NCBI GenBank assembly: GCA_034521465.1
Contig: JAXHMN010000016.1
Coordinates: 62,001 to 126,000, forward strand
Source of the DNA: SURF-28 sp034521465
Lineage (GTDB): Bacteria; Bacteroidota; Ignavibacteria; Ignavibacteriales; Melioribacteraceae
Direction: 5' to 3'
DNA length: 64,000 nt
Positions 22,706 to 32,547 of the stretch are shown here, one piece after another (the stretch's first letter is position 1; each line of letters begins with the position of its first letter). Made by a program: the position numbers and the translations under genes. A model generated the notes under the pieces. That model made no database searches. It saw only the letters and a list, made by a program, of their open reading frames with translations, and was not told the DNA's origin.

Positions 22706-25273
22706 ATGAAATATTACCTAAACGGAATAGAAAAAGATTACAACGGCGATCCAAAGCAATCACTGCTTAGTTATCTCCGAAACGAAGAAGGAATAATAAC
22801 CGTAAAAGACGGCTGCTCTCCTCAAGGCGGATGCGGCGCTTGTTCGGTATTGGTCGACGGCAAAGGAAGATTATCTTGTACAACTTCAATGGAAAGAATT
22901 GGAAGGAAAAGAAATAGTTACTCCCGATGGATTGGATGATTATACAAAACGAGTTTTCACAAATGCATTTGTAGAAAAGAGCGGAGTACAGTGCGGATTC
23001 TGTATTCCCGGAATTGTAATGCAGTCGGTTGCACTGCTTAATAAAAAACCAAATCCAACTCGTACCGAAATTGCTTCAGGTTTACAATCAAACATTTGTC
23101 GATGCACCGGTTACACAAAAATTATAGACGCGATTGAATACGCTGCTGAAGCAATTAGTGAAACAAAAGAAATACCAAAACCGCAAATCAAACAAACCGG
23201 CATCGGTAAAAAATATCCAAAGTACAATTCTGAAAATATGGTGCTGGGATTTAGTCCTTATGTTGAAGATGTTAAACTCGACGGAATGGTTTACGGTGCG
23301 TTAAAATTTAGCGATCATCCGAGAGCAAAAGTTTTGTCGATTGATTTTTCAAAAGCGGAAAAACTAAAAGGTGTAGAAAAAATTGTAACGGCGAATGATA
23401 TTCCCGGCACAAGAAATACCGGTCTAATTGTGCAAGACTGGCCGATGATGGTTGATGTCGGTGAAGAAACTGCGTTACATCGGAGATGTATTGGCAGTTG
23501 CGGTTGCCGAGAGCGAAGCAATTGCAAGAGAAGCTGTAAAACTAATCGAAGTTGAGTATGAAATCTTAAAACCTGTAACCGATCCTTTCGAAGCAATCAA
23601 AAATGATGCGCCTCAAATTCATCCAACCGGGAATATTTTGTCATCGACAGAAATTCATCGCGGTGAAACCGAAAAAGCAATTAACGAAGCTGCGTTTGTC
23701 TCGAAGGGCAAGATACACAACTCAAATGATCGAACACGGTTATATTGAAACAGAATGCTCGGTTGCAAAACCGGAAGACGGTGGAGTTGAAATTCTCTCA
23801 CAAGGTCAAGGTGTTTACGAGGACAGAAAACAAATTGCAAAAGTTTTGAATCTTCCCGAAGAAAAAGTAAGAGTTATCCTCGTTCCAAACGGCGGCGGAT
23901 TCGGAGGTAAAGAAGATTTATCGGTTCAACATCACGCAGCTCTTTGCGCGTATCTTCTGAATAAACCTAGTCAAAGTAAAACTCTCCAGAGATGAATCGA
24001 TTAAGATGCACCCAAAACGTCATCCACATGTAATGGATTATACTTTGGCCTGCGATAAAGATGGAATGTTGACCGCAATAAAAGCAGATATAATTGGAGA
24101 TACCGGTGCTTATGCTTCGGTCGGAATGAAAGTATTGGAACGCGCAGCCGGTCACGCAACAGGTGCTTATTCAATTCCCAATGCCGATATAATTAGTAAA
24201 GCTGTGTACACGAACAATATACCTTGCGGCGCAATGCGCGGATTCGGAGTCAATCAAGTTACATTTGCAATTGAAAATTGTATCGATGATCTCTGTGAAC
24301 AAGGCGGTTTTGATAGATGGCAGTTTAGGTATAACAACGCTTTAGTTGATGGCGGTGTTGCTTCAACAGGACAAATATTAAAAGGCGGAACGGGTGTAAG
24401 AGAAACTTTACTTGCGGTAAAAGATCAATTCAATAATGCTAAATATGCCGGTATTGCCTGCGGAATAAAAAATACAGGAATCGGGAACGGAATGCCGGAT
24501 GATGGAATTGTGAAAATAGAAATTATCTCGCAAGATAAAGTGATACTTCATCACGGCTGGACGGAAATGGGACAAGGTGTTAACACAATGGCTGTTCAAT
24601 TTCTATGCAATGAAACCGGAATTGATCCGAACATTATTGAAGTAAAAGTAGATACAAAAATTAACGCAACAGCCGGAATGACAACTGCCTCTCGTGCAAC
24701 TTCTATTATTGGTAATGCAATAATTAACGCATCTGAAAATTTGAAAAAAGATTTGGAAGAAAATAGTCTTGCTGATCTCAGCGGGAAAATATTACGAAGG
24801 CAAATGGATTTGTGATTGGACAACAAAGCCGGGCGCAACCGATAAAGATATAATTACACATTACTCCTATAGCTACGCAACTCAAGTCGTGATTTTGGAT
24901 GACAACGGAGAAATCGAAAAAGTAATTGCCGCTCACGATGCGGGAAAGATTATTAATCCGAATTTGTTTGAAGGACAAATTGAAGGTTCTGTTCATATGG
25001 GATTGGGTTATGCAATTTCCGAAGAACTTGTGATGAAGGATGGATTTCCGGTCAGTACAAATTTCAGAGACTTGGGAATTCTTCGAGCGAGACAAATGCC
25101 TGAGGTTGAAGTGATTGGAGTTGAAGGTAGCGGATCCAATCGGTCCGCACGGTGCAAAAGGTGTCGGCGAAATCGGATTAGTCCCAACTGCCGGAGCAGT
25201 TGCAAATGCGTTTTATAAGTATGATGGATTGCGGTATTATTCACTGCCAATCAAAGTACGCGGTAAAGCTTAA
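22706..25273 (+). CDS. Selenium-dependent xanthine dehydrogenase, fused Fe-S and Mo-binding chain (several frameshifts)
   Basis: The N-terminal 2Fe-2S domain has CSPQGGCGAC, the second has QCGFCIPG and NICRCTGYTKI. The Mo-binding part follows directly in the same gene without an FAD domain: GGGFGGKEDLSVQ (about 23890), CGAMRGFGVNQ (about 24226), WTEMGQGVNTMAVQ (about 24560), TTASRATSIIGNA, and GPHGAKGVGEIGLVPTAGA (about 25150), which holds the catalytic Glu. This fused layout without FAD fits the Se-dependent xanthine dehydrogenase (XdhD-like) family. Selenium there is a Mo ligand, not selenocysteine. Six frame changes (about 22893, 23463, 23705, 23975, 24790, 25135) are needed; all motifs survive, which favours sequencing error. 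The restored stop is TAA 25271-25273. Confidence 0.85.
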
Positions 25274-25288
25274 TACTATATTGAAAGC

Positions 25289-25375
25289 ATGGAACACTGA
25301 TTTTTATAATCGTTATGATCAGCACTGATTTAAATCATAAGAAATCATAACCATCATAATGATCTGCGTTCAGTT
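25289..25375. repeat. Palindromic repeat R2 between convergent xdh and mocA-like genes
   Basis: The left arm begins ATGGAACACTGAT; the right arm, read on the minus strand, begins GAACTGAACGCAGATCAT. The interior is rich in paired ATGAT/ATCAT units (ATCATAA and TTATGAT). It is a diverged member of the R1 family. The minus-strand mocA-like gene ends with the TGA of GAACTGAAC, so its stop codon is inside the repeat arm. Confidence 0.75.
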
Positions 25376-25969
25376 CTTTTTACTGTGAGTAAGCCTATAA
25401 TCTTCTTGTGTATCTATATCTTGAAAAATCAACTCAGTATTACATTCCCAAAATTTCTTTTTGATAGACGTATCCATCGATATATTACGCAATGTATTGT
25501 ATTCACTTCCTTTAGAATCATTTCTTTAACATAATTATCAAACAAAATTGGATGCCCTTTTCTATTCTGGTAAGTCGGCTGAATCCAATTAGATTGGTCA
25601 TCAATTTGGTTAGCAAAATCAGAATAAAAATTTAATGGTAAACTTGGTTGATCCACAAAGTGATAAAGATACCAATTAGTATTGGTGTTGGTTAGACCCG
25701 CTTGAAGTGAAGTGAACATTCCGGATTTATAATTTTCATTGAAAACAAACTTTATCATTTCTTTCCGGTCAATTGAATTTAAGTTTTCTTCAATAATTAT
25801 TTCTTTTAAATCCGGTTACAACAATTATTTCATCACACACACCAGAAAGTTTTTCAACAATTGACTGAATAAAAGTCTTTCCGTTGGGGAGTTTTAATAA
25901 AGGTTTGAACGCTTTCATTCTTCCGGAGAGACCGGCACTTAAAATTATTCCGGTGAGCTTGTTCGACAT
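25370..25969 (-). CDS. MocA-like molybdenum cofactor nucleotidyltransferase
   Basis: From ATG 25969 the protein begins MSNKLTGIILSAGLSGRMK, followed by FKPLLKL. This is the LxAGxSxRM-xxK-LL signature of MobA/MocA cytidylyl- or guanylyltransferases, with the VDQP-type motif preserved as FVDQPSLP near residue 100 and GHPILF (normally GHPV) near 130. MocA forms molybdopterin cytosine dinucleotide, the cofactor form used by bacterial xanthine dehydrogenase relatives, so it fits the cluster. Frameshifts lie near 25815 and 25490. The gene starts one base after the stop of the upstream minus-strand gene, and its own stop (25370-25372) is inside repeat R2. Confidence 0.78.
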
Positions 25970-25970
25970 C

Positions 25971-27225
25971 TTAATTATCTTTAATTAGAATTTCTTTCCA
26001 CTTGTCACTACTCTTAACAGCCGGCTTTTCGTTCCACGTTTTCAAAGATTCAAAATCTTTCAACCCGCTGCCTGTCATTAGAAGCATAACTTTTTCATCT
26101 TTTTCAAATTTACTTTTTACTTTTTGATACGCAGCAAATGTCGAAGCACAAGATGGTTCAACAAGCAACCCGGTTTTGTGTGCGAGTTCTTTTTGTGCAT
26201 GTAGATATTTCATCATCACTAACTTTAATTCCCAAATCCTTTTGATTCTTTGACAGCTTCGGCAGCCATATAAAGATTTCTCGGAGCGCCGGCGCTTATA
26301 CTGTCGGCAATTGTATGAGCCGGTTTGTAATCGAATTTGCCGCTCGCAAGATAGTTAACAACAGCGGGGCTTCCCTCGGCTTGAACTGCGATTAATTTTG
26401 GAAGTCTATCGATTAACTCAAGTTTCTTTAACTCAACAAATCCTTTATAAATTCCGCTTATGATTACACCGTCACCGACGGGCACAAAAATGTAATCCGG
26501 TAAATTGCCTTTTGTGTTGATATAAATATCAAATGCGGCGGATTTCTTTCCTTCAATTGTTAACGGATTGTAAGCTGTGTTTCGGTTATACCAATTATTA
26601 TTTTGTGAAATTTCTAAACAAAGATCAAACGCCTGATCATAATCGCCGTCAACTATATAAATATTTGCACCATACGATTGAATCTGAATTCGTTTTGCTT
26701 CGGGAATATTTTTCGGAACAAAGATGTGAGAAGTCAATCCTAATCTAGCACAGATGCCGGCTAAAGATGAACCGGCGTTCCCGGTAGATGCTGCGGCAAT
26801 TTCATTTATTCCAAGTTCTTTTGCTTTAAGTGCGACTAAAATTGAAGCACGGTCTTTGTATGAGTAAGTTGGATTTCGAGTCTCATCTTGAAAATATAAT
26901 TCTCTGTCATCAATAGTGTATTTCAATATTTGATTTGCAAGGTAAGAGATAATTTTTCTAAATCATTTTTATCAATCTTGTTAAAATCAATCGGCCATAG
27001 TTCTGGATAAGACCAGATTTGTCCCGCAATAAAACTGAAAAACTTATCTTTAGTATAAATATTTTTTAAATGTTCATAATCATATTCAACTGTAAGAACG
27101 CCTTTTAACGGTTGATTCTTTTCACAGCTTCCGCAATTGGGACAGAGATAAATTTGATTTGCTTCAATTTCTACCGAGGTATATTCTTTATTGCAAGCTG
27201 TACATTTGTAGAAATAATTTTTCAT
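25971..27225 (-). CDS. Threonine-synthase-like PLP enzyme with N-terminal zinc ribbon
   Basis: The N-terminus has a CxxC...CxxC zinc-ribbon (CTACNKEYT, CPNCGSC), as in some threonine synthases. The catalytic domain shows YSYKDRAS, with the PLP-binding Lys, and STGNAGSSLAGICARLG, the phosphate-binding loop, of fold-type II. The C-terminus has LLMTGSGLKD. Two frame changes (near 26925 and 26225) split it. Threonine synthase converts O-phosphohomoserine to threonine. In the purine-degradation setting such genes may instead act as an ammonia-lyase on a diamino or amino-acid intermediate, similar to YgeX. Substrate assignment is open. About 418 codons, one base before mocA, so co-transcribed. Confidence 0.75.
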
Positions 27226-27299
27226 TTTTTATTCAGTAATTATTAGTTCTTGCCGTTTCATACGCTAAAATTTATTTTAATCATCAAACGAATATAAAA

Positions 27300-27347
27300 A
27301 TAACATATAGACCCAATACACGCAATGCGTGTATTGAGACGTTATAT
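27300..27347. repeat. Hairpin H1 at the edge of the accessory segment
   Basis: A perfect 10-bp stem CAATACACGC / GCGTGTATTG (27314-27323 and 27327-27336) has an AAT loop. It is framed by ATAGAC on the left and GAGACGT on the right, with an outer ATAAC / GTTAT pair. A similar structure with the same loop and flanks lies 2 kb away (H2). It could be a recombination site or a terminator/attenuator between divergent genes. Confidence 0.55.
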
Positions 27348-27395
27348 GAACAAAATCTAACCTTATTCTCAAAATTAATTTCTATATTAACTATC

Positions 27396-28307
27396 ATGAG
27401 AAAAAGATTAAACTTATCTACAATTTTAATAGTTTTCATATCTTTATTATTTATTGCTTGCTCAAAAAACAAACAGAAAAGTGAATCTATGGAACAAGAA
27501 ATACAAAAAACCACAACAGTTAATTTTTGGAATGGGAACAGATCCGAAGCTCGCCAAATTTATGAGCGCAAAGTACTAAAAGCCATTTTGGAAGCAACCG
27601 AGAAAGAATGGGGAACATGGGAAATTAAGGAGAGCCTGCAAGAATATCCCGGCAATGAAGAATCCCTTGTTTTTACCGAGAAAGGTCACGACTTATTTGT
27701 AACCATTGCCGGAAATCAAAAATTTAAGGAAGGCGATATGATTATTATCCCTTACTTATTAACTAAAAATCTGCTGGGATACAGGGTCCCGATTATAAGG
27801 AATGAGGATTCAGGTTTATTCGGCTCAATCAGTAAGCCGGAGGACTTACAAAAACTGAATCATGGCATTCCCGAGACATGGAGTGACGCAACTATTTTCA
27901 GGCACAACGGCTACAATGTGGTTGAAGAAGGCAGCTTTGATAATATATTTGATCGTCTTCAAAACAAACTCTTTGACTACAGCGCTTATGGTATAAATGA
28001 GGTTTTGGGTGTGTATGAAAACCGGGCTTCAAAACATGAAGACTTAATCATTGATCAAAATATATTGATCTTCTACCCTTTTCCCCTTGTGTTTTATGTA
28101 AACCCGGACATGCCAGAAATGGCTGAAAGAATTGAGCAAGGACTGCAAAGCATTATCTCTTCGGATAAACTGGATGCTATTTTTGATGAACATTATGGTA
28201 AAATCAAAGAGCAGCTTAATCTTGATAGTCGCAGAATTTTTGTTTTAGACAATCCTCTTATACCCGATGATTTCCGCTACTTAGCTCCCAATCTAGAAAA
28301 TCTTTAG
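27396..28307 (+). CDS. Periplasmic solute-binding-like lipoprotein (SBP family 3-like)
   Basis: The lipoprotein signal MRKRLNLSTILIVFISLLFIAC is followed by a linker and a two-lobe binding-protein-like fold. Visible pieces include NFWNGNRSEARQIYERKVLKAIL near residue 45, YLLTKNLLGYRVP (about 127) and IIDQNILIFYPFPLVFYVNPD (about 222), where such proteins close over the ligand. The 303-residue frame is complete. No permease or ATPase gene is adjacent, so it is not an obvious ABC importer. It may instead act with a sensor, and a kinase with its own solute-binding domain lies at 29411. The ligand is unknown. Upstream is hairpin H1. Confidence 0.6.
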   Translation: MRKRLNLSTILIVFISLLFIACSKNKQKSESMEQEIQKTTTVNFWNGNRSEARQIYERKVLKAILEATEKEWGTWEIKESLQEYPGNEESLVFTEKGHDLFVTIAGNQKFKEGDMIIIPYLLTKNLLGYRVPIIRNEDSGLFGSISKPEDLQKLNHGIPETWSDATIFRHNGYNVVEEGSFDNIFDRLQNKLFDYSAYGINEVLGVYENRASKHEDLIIDQNILIFYPFPLVFYVNPDMPEMAERIEQGLQSIISSDKLDAIFDEHYGKIKEQLNLDSRRIFVLDNPLIPDDFRYLAPNLENL

Positions 28308-28389
28308 CGCGCCTGTTTTGCTGTTAAGCATTTTTTCGTTTAACCTCATCTTTTGTGAGTTTAGAAATGCAAACAGACCGCCCCAATTA

Positions 28390-28644
28390 AATTTCCCCCA
28401 ATGGGGAACTTTCAATAAAGGGAGTGTTTATTTTTCTCCTTCGAATAAAGATTTTATGAATTACGAATTAAAGCAGGCAATGAATATCGAGTATTGATTT
28501 TTGCGATTGATCATTTGAATTTTTCAGAATGTACAAAAGCTGTTTGCTTGAATGGATTTATAAAAAAGTCGAACAAAGATTATGTTAAAGCTATTAAGGA
28601 AGCTGAGAAAATTTTAGAGGAATATTTAAAAAGCGAGGAATTAT
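28390..28644 (+). pseudogene. Toxin of a type II toxin-antitoxin pair (HigB/Gp49-like), frameshifted
   Basis: Read with one frame change near 28490, the pieces give YRVLIFAIDHLNFSECTKAV and LNGFIKKSNKDYVKAIKEAE. This is the 'L-GF-KK' core of the phage-derived Gp49-like/HigB RNase toxins. The stop TGA 28642-28644 overlaps the antitoxin start (ATGA), typical of toxin-first HigBA modules. These toxins cleave mRNA on ribosomes. The N-terminus (from about 28390) is uncertain because of indels, so the gene may be inactive or simply mis-sequenced. Confidence 0.6.
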
Positions 28645-28924
28645 GAAGACAATTAAAGCAAAGGAATTATTGGCAGAACGCTACGGTGAAGAAGGTTCTG
28701 AAAGCAGGGAGAAATTTCGAGATGAAGCTTATTCCTATTATTTCGGTGAGATTATAAGAAATAGAAGGAAAGAATTACATATGAGCCAAGAAAAGTTAGC
28801 TGAAGCAGTTGGAAAGAAACGCCCATATATTTCCAGGATTGAAAATGGCGAAGATGTGAGAATTTCAAATCTATTGCTGGTTGCGAATGCGTTGAATTTA
28901 TCAATTCAATTAACGCCTAGATAA
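28643..28924 (+). CDS. XRE-family antitoxin (HigA-like)
   Basis: The 93-residue protein has a helix-turn-helix of the Cro/CI type in the C-terminal half: RNRRKELHMSQEKLAEAVG, then KKRPYISRIENGEDVRISNLL, with the Q-x3-A-x3-G pattern, the SRIENG recognition helix and LLVANALNLSI after it. The N-terminal part (KAKELLAERYGEEGSESREKF) is the toxin-binding arm type seen in HigA partners of Gp49-like toxins. It overlaps the toxin stop by two bases. HigA neutralises the toxin and represses the shared promoter. Confidence 0.82.
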   Translation: MKTIKAKELLAERYGEEGSESREKFRDEAYSYYFGEIIRNRRKELHMSQEKLAEAVGKKRPYISRIENGEDVRISNLLLVANALNLSIQLTPR

Positions 28925-29102
28925 AAAATCCGAAAGCATAAATATGATCTTGTGCAAACAAGATTTATAGATTTACGATGTTCTATGTTATGTAAAAATG
29001 TTTTTGTAACCTTTTGAGTTGTTACCTCGTTAACCCGCACGAGACAATCTGACCAAAGGTTAACTACACTTCTTCACTTAATTATCTCTAATAAATATTT
29101 TT

Positions 29103-29195
29103 TACATCGTCAAAGACATAATCGCTTTTGCCGTATGCAGTCTGTTTTCCGCTTCATCAAAAACAACTGAAATATTCGGATCGTCAATTACTTCT
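29103..29195 (-). pseudogene. Remnant of a second ygeW: last 30 codons and stop
   Basis: On the minus strand the sequence encodes EVIDDPNISVVFDEAENRLH followed by TAKAIMSLTM and a TAA stop. This is identical in protein to the C-terminus of the complete ygeW at 31528-32533. The DNA differs at roughly one base in ten, mostly at third positions, so this is an old, separately evolved copy rather than a recent duplication. Homology stops abruptly upstream of codon 30 from the end. It lies between the toxin-antitoxin pair and the sensor kinase. Confidence 0.85.
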
Positions 29196-29318
29196 GATTG
29201 TCTGAACGAAATAATTTTAAACTCTGAATCGCTTATCTGATTTCTCGCAAACACCTTGCTCTTTCATTCTTAATCAGGTAATTTTCATTATATACTAACA
29301 TGTATTTAACTTTAACTT

Positions 29319-29356
29319 ATAGACTTGATAAACGCAATGCTTTTATCGAGACGTGA
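29319..29356. repeat. Hairpin H2, related to H1
   Basis: TATAGAC is followed by an imperfect 11-bp stem (TTGATAAACGC / GCTTTTATCGA, two mismatches) with an AAT loop, then GAGACGT. The loop and both flanks match H1 (27300-27347) while the stem arms differ with compensating changes, as expected for a structure kept at the hairpin level. Confidence 0.55.
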
Positions 29357-29410
29357 TGGGCAAGTTGAAAAAAACACAAACTAATATGTTTATTCCAAGA
29401 ATAAGTTAAC

Positions 29411-31444
29411 TTGAAAAAGATAATAACAAAAAGCCATTTTAAAATGGCAAAAAATTTCTATTTGATTTTTATTCTTTTTGCAACGCTATTTCAACCAAGC
29501 AATAAATTTGCTCAGGAATATGTTGTAGGCGGTGATTTTGATTATGCTCCTTTTTCATTTATTGATAAATTAGGAAAGCCCAGTGGACTGGAAATTGAGG
29601 TCTTAGAAGCCATTGCCGAATTAAGTGGTATTAAATTAGACTTTCAACTCAGCAGGTGGGATAGTGCATTATCCTACATTCAGTCAGGAAAAACCGACAT
29701 TATTGTTGGAATCATTTTTTCAGAAGAAAGAGAAGAGTTTCTCGATTTTACAATTCCTATTCATACAGAATACTATTCAATTTTTATTCGTAAAGATTTA
29801 CCACTTGAAGATTTATCAAGCCTATATGATTATAAACTAGTGGTTCTGGATAAGGATATATCAATAGATAAGTATCTTATTCCCATGGGGCTCTTCAAGG
29901 ATTATGTTTTGGCAAAATCATTACCTGAAGCACTTTCTGTGATAGAACTAGGATTAGCTGATTATGTGTTAGCTCCAAATCTGCTTGGCTTGAACGAGAT
30001 TGAAAAAAATAACTATCAAAATATTGAAATAAAAGGTCCGTCAATAATCCCTAGTATTTATTGCATGGCGGTAAGAAAAGGAAATAATCAATTATTGAAC
30101 ATTTTGAATAATGGAATCTCGGAGTTGCGGAGAAATGGAAAACTTACAGAAATACAAGAAAAATGGAAAGTCTATGAAATAGATGATTTTAAATATAAGC
30201 AAATGGTAAAAAATATTAGGATTGTTGTTGTAATAGCAATTGTTCTATTAATTTTTGTTTTTGTGTGGGTTTGGTTGCTTCGTTTGCAGATTAAAAGAAA
30301 GACAGAAAGTATAGATCTTAAAAATCAAGAATTACAAAAGAGCGAGGAAAAATTCAGAGTTATAACTGAAAACTCGAGCGACATAATATGGCATTTGGAT
30401 AGCAATTTTCTTTTAACATATATTAGCCCGGCAGATGAAAGAATAAGAGGTTTTAAAAAGGAAGAAGTCATTGGTAAATCCCTTTTTTCTATTTTAAAAC
30501 CTGAAGGAATTGAAATGCTAAAGGAGGCGAATAAAAAACGAATGATCGACCTGAGCAATGGCATCAGATCAGCTCCGGTGATTTATGAGTTGGAAGAACT
30601 TTGCAAGGATGGCAGTTGGGTTTGGGTTGAAGCCACTGCAACGGCATTTTACGATAGGGATGGTAAAATTTCTGGTTATCATGGAGTCTCAAGAGATATT
30701 TCAGAACGAAAAAAAGCAGAACTACTGCTTAAAGAGCGGGAAAGTCAGTTAAGAGAACTTAATTCCACAAAAGACAAACTCTTTTCAATCATTGCACACG
30801 ACTTAAGAAGTCCGTTTAGTGCCATTTTGGGCTTTTCTGAATTGTTAATTGACAAAAATAATGATTTTGATGTTGCTGAATCTGAAGAGTACCTGGGATT
30901 AATTAATTCATCAACCAAAAACACGCTTATTTTACTTGATAATTTGCTAAATTGGGCAAAATCACAAACCGGAACAATTATTTATAAACCGGAAAAAACA
31001 AATTTATCTGCAATTATTAACGAAATATTAGAAGTATCAAAATCAGTTGCAAAAATTAAAAACATATCTATAAATTATACTCAAACAGATGATGTTGAAG
31101 TATACGCGGATGTAAATATGTTAAAAACAATTTTGCGAAATCTTATTTCCAATGCTATAAAATACACTCACTCAAATGGAGAAATAGCTATTTCCGCAGT
31201 ACAAAATCAAAACAATATCGAAATTACGGTTTCTGATAATGGAGTTGGTATGAGTGAAGAAACTTGTAATAAATTATTTGAAATTGATACTAATATCACA
31301 ACCACGGGAACAGCAAACGAAAAAGGTTCAGGATTAGGCTTAATACTATGTAAAGAATTTGTAGAAAAACATGGTGGAGAAATTTGGGTTAAAAGTGAGC
31401 TAGGAAAAGGAAGTACTTTTATATTTTCGTTACCTTTTAGATAA
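29411..31444 (+). CDS. Sensor histidine kinase with periplasmic solute-binding domain and PAS domain
   Basis: A signal segment (to about residue 35, NKFAQE) is followed by a family 3 solute-binding domain (about 36-255), with VGGDFDYAPFSFIDKLGKPSG, GLEIEVLEAIAELSG and GKTDIIVG. A single membrane helix lies near 268-290 (VVVIAIVLLIFVFVWVWLL). A PAS domain spans about 318-440, a HisKA domain has the phospho-acceptor His at about 463 (SIIAHDLRSPF), and an ATPase domain has NLISNAIKYTH (N box), DNGVGM and GSGLGL. The kinase would sense a small molecule, amino-acid-like by family, in the periplasm. The start may be TTG 29411 or ATG 29444. The frame is intact at 677 residues. No response regulator is adjacent. 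Confidence 0.88.
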   Translation: MKKIITKSHFKMAKNFYLIFILFATLFQPSNKFAQEYVVGGDFDYAPFSFIDKLGKPSGLEIEVLEAIAELSGIKLDFQLSRWDSALSYIQSGKTDIIVGIIFSEEREEFLDFTIPIHTEYYSIFIRKDLPLEDLSSLYDYKLVVLDKDISIDKYLIPMGLFKDYVLAKSLPEALSVIELGLADYVLAPNLLGLNEIEKNNYQNIEIKGPSIIPSIYCMAVRKGNNQLLNILNNGISELRRNGKLTEIQEKWKVYEIDDFKYKQMVKNIRIVVVIAIVLLIFVFVWVWLLRLQIKRKTESIDLKNQELQKSEEKFRVITENSSDIIWHLDSNFLLTYISPADERIRGFKKEEVIGKSLFSILKPEGIEMLKEANKKRMIDLSNGIRSAPVIYELEELCKDGSWVWVEATATAFYDRDGKISGYHGVSRDISERKKAELLLKERESQLRELNSTKDKLFSIIAHDLRSPFSAILGFSELLIDKNNDFDVAESEEYLGLINSSTKNTLILLDNLLNWAKSQTGTIIYKPEKTNLSAIINEILEVSKSVAKIKNISINYTQTDDVEVYADVNMLKTILRNLISNAIKYTHSNGEIAISAVQNQNNIEITVSDNGVGMSEETCNKLFEIDTNITTTGTANEKGSGLGLILCKEFVEKHGGEIWVKSELGKGSTFIFSLPFR

Positions 31445-31527
31445 TATTTATTCATAAATGAAAAATAAATAAACCTGTCCATAACGTTACTATTCCAAAA
31501 TCAATAGATACTTTTAACCAACCCACA

Positions 31528-32533
31528 CTACATCGTCAAAGACATAATCGCTTTAGCTGTATGCAGTCTATTCTCAGCTTCATCAAAAACAACAGAAATA
31601 TTCGGGTCATCGATAACTTCATCAGTTACTTCGTGATTTCTATCAGCCGGAAGTGCATGCATAAGTTTAACATTTTTGTCGGCTAATTTTATTCTTCTGC
31701 TGTCGCAAATCCAATCGTGATACTTTTCTAAATTAACTTTCATTTCTTTTTTGCATTCGTCTTCGTTATCGAGATATTCTTGAACACCGTAAGCTCCGAA
31801 GCCGCCCCAGTTTTTGGGGATCACAACGTGTGCACCTTCGAATGCTTCGTCCATATCATTTGTGAAATTAATTTTTGTTCCGTTCTCTTCGGCGCGTTTG
31901 TTTGCACGATCAACGATATCTTTGCTTAACGGAAATTCTTTCGGATGTGCAATTGTTAAATCAATTCCGAATCGTGGGAAAAGTAAAGCTTGTGTCTGCG
32001 GAACAGACAACGGTTTTGAGTGTGTATCTGCATAAGCCCAGGAGACAGTGACCTTTAATCCTTTTGGATCGTTGCCGAATTTTTCAAAGATCGTCATTAA
32101 ATCCGCAAGTCCTTGAAACGGATGGTAAATATCATCTTGTAATGACATGATTGGTTTTGTTGAGTGTTTTGCCATCTCAGCTAAGTAATCAGCGCCGATT
32201 CCGTAAAAACAATTTCGCGATGCAATTCCGTGTCCCATGCGTGATAAAATTATTGCTGTATCTTTTGCGGATTCGCCGTGTGATAAGTTGCATCTTATCT
32301 GCGGTTAAATCGTGTGCATGTCCGCCAAGCTGTGTCATTCCCGCTTCCATTGAGTTTCGTGTTCGGGTTGACTGCTCGAAGAAAATCATAAACAAAGTTT
32401 TGTGCGGTAAGTAGAGATGTGGTTTTTCTTCGTAAAATTCTTTTTTCAATTCGAATGATCTTTTGAATACAACATCAAGTTCTTCTTTTGTCCAATCATC
32501 ACAAGTTAAAAAGTGTTTTCCTTTTAGATTCAT
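31528..32533 (-). CDS. ygeW: YgeW-type knotted carbamoyltransferase
   Basis: ATG 32533 (MNLKGKHFLTC) has AGGAG seven bases upstream; an in-frame upstream ATG at 32566 lies inside a repeat and is rejected. Visible carbamoyltransferase motifs are EQSTRTRNS (carbamoyl-phosphate loop), HPFQGLADLMT, and MHALPADRNHEVTDEV near the C-terminus. These match YgeW, an aspartate/ornithine transcarbamoylase relative found with SsnA, YgeY and hydantoinase in purine catabolism. It would act on a carbamoyl-bearing intermediate, transferring carbamoyl to or from phosphate for ATP recovery (inference). One frameshift lies near 32260. About 335 codons. A remnant of a second copy lies at 29103-29195. Confidence 0.88.
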
Positions 32534-32547
32534 ATTAACTCCTAAAA

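Noticed and set aside
22706..25273. In-frame TGA/TAA breaks in the Se-dependent xanthine dehydrogenase as selenocysteine codons or programmed frameshifting
   Set aside because: The breaks are frame changes at six unrelated places, not single TGA codons. Selenium in this family is a labile Mo ligand rather than selenocysteine, and similar breaks occur in unrelated genes.
31441..31500. A third H1/H2-like site after the sensor kinase (ATAACGTTA with an AT-rich inverted repeat)
   Set aside because: It lacks the ATAGAC and CGC-AAT-GC elements. The inverted repeat TATTTATT/AATAAATA is more simply part of the kinase gene end.
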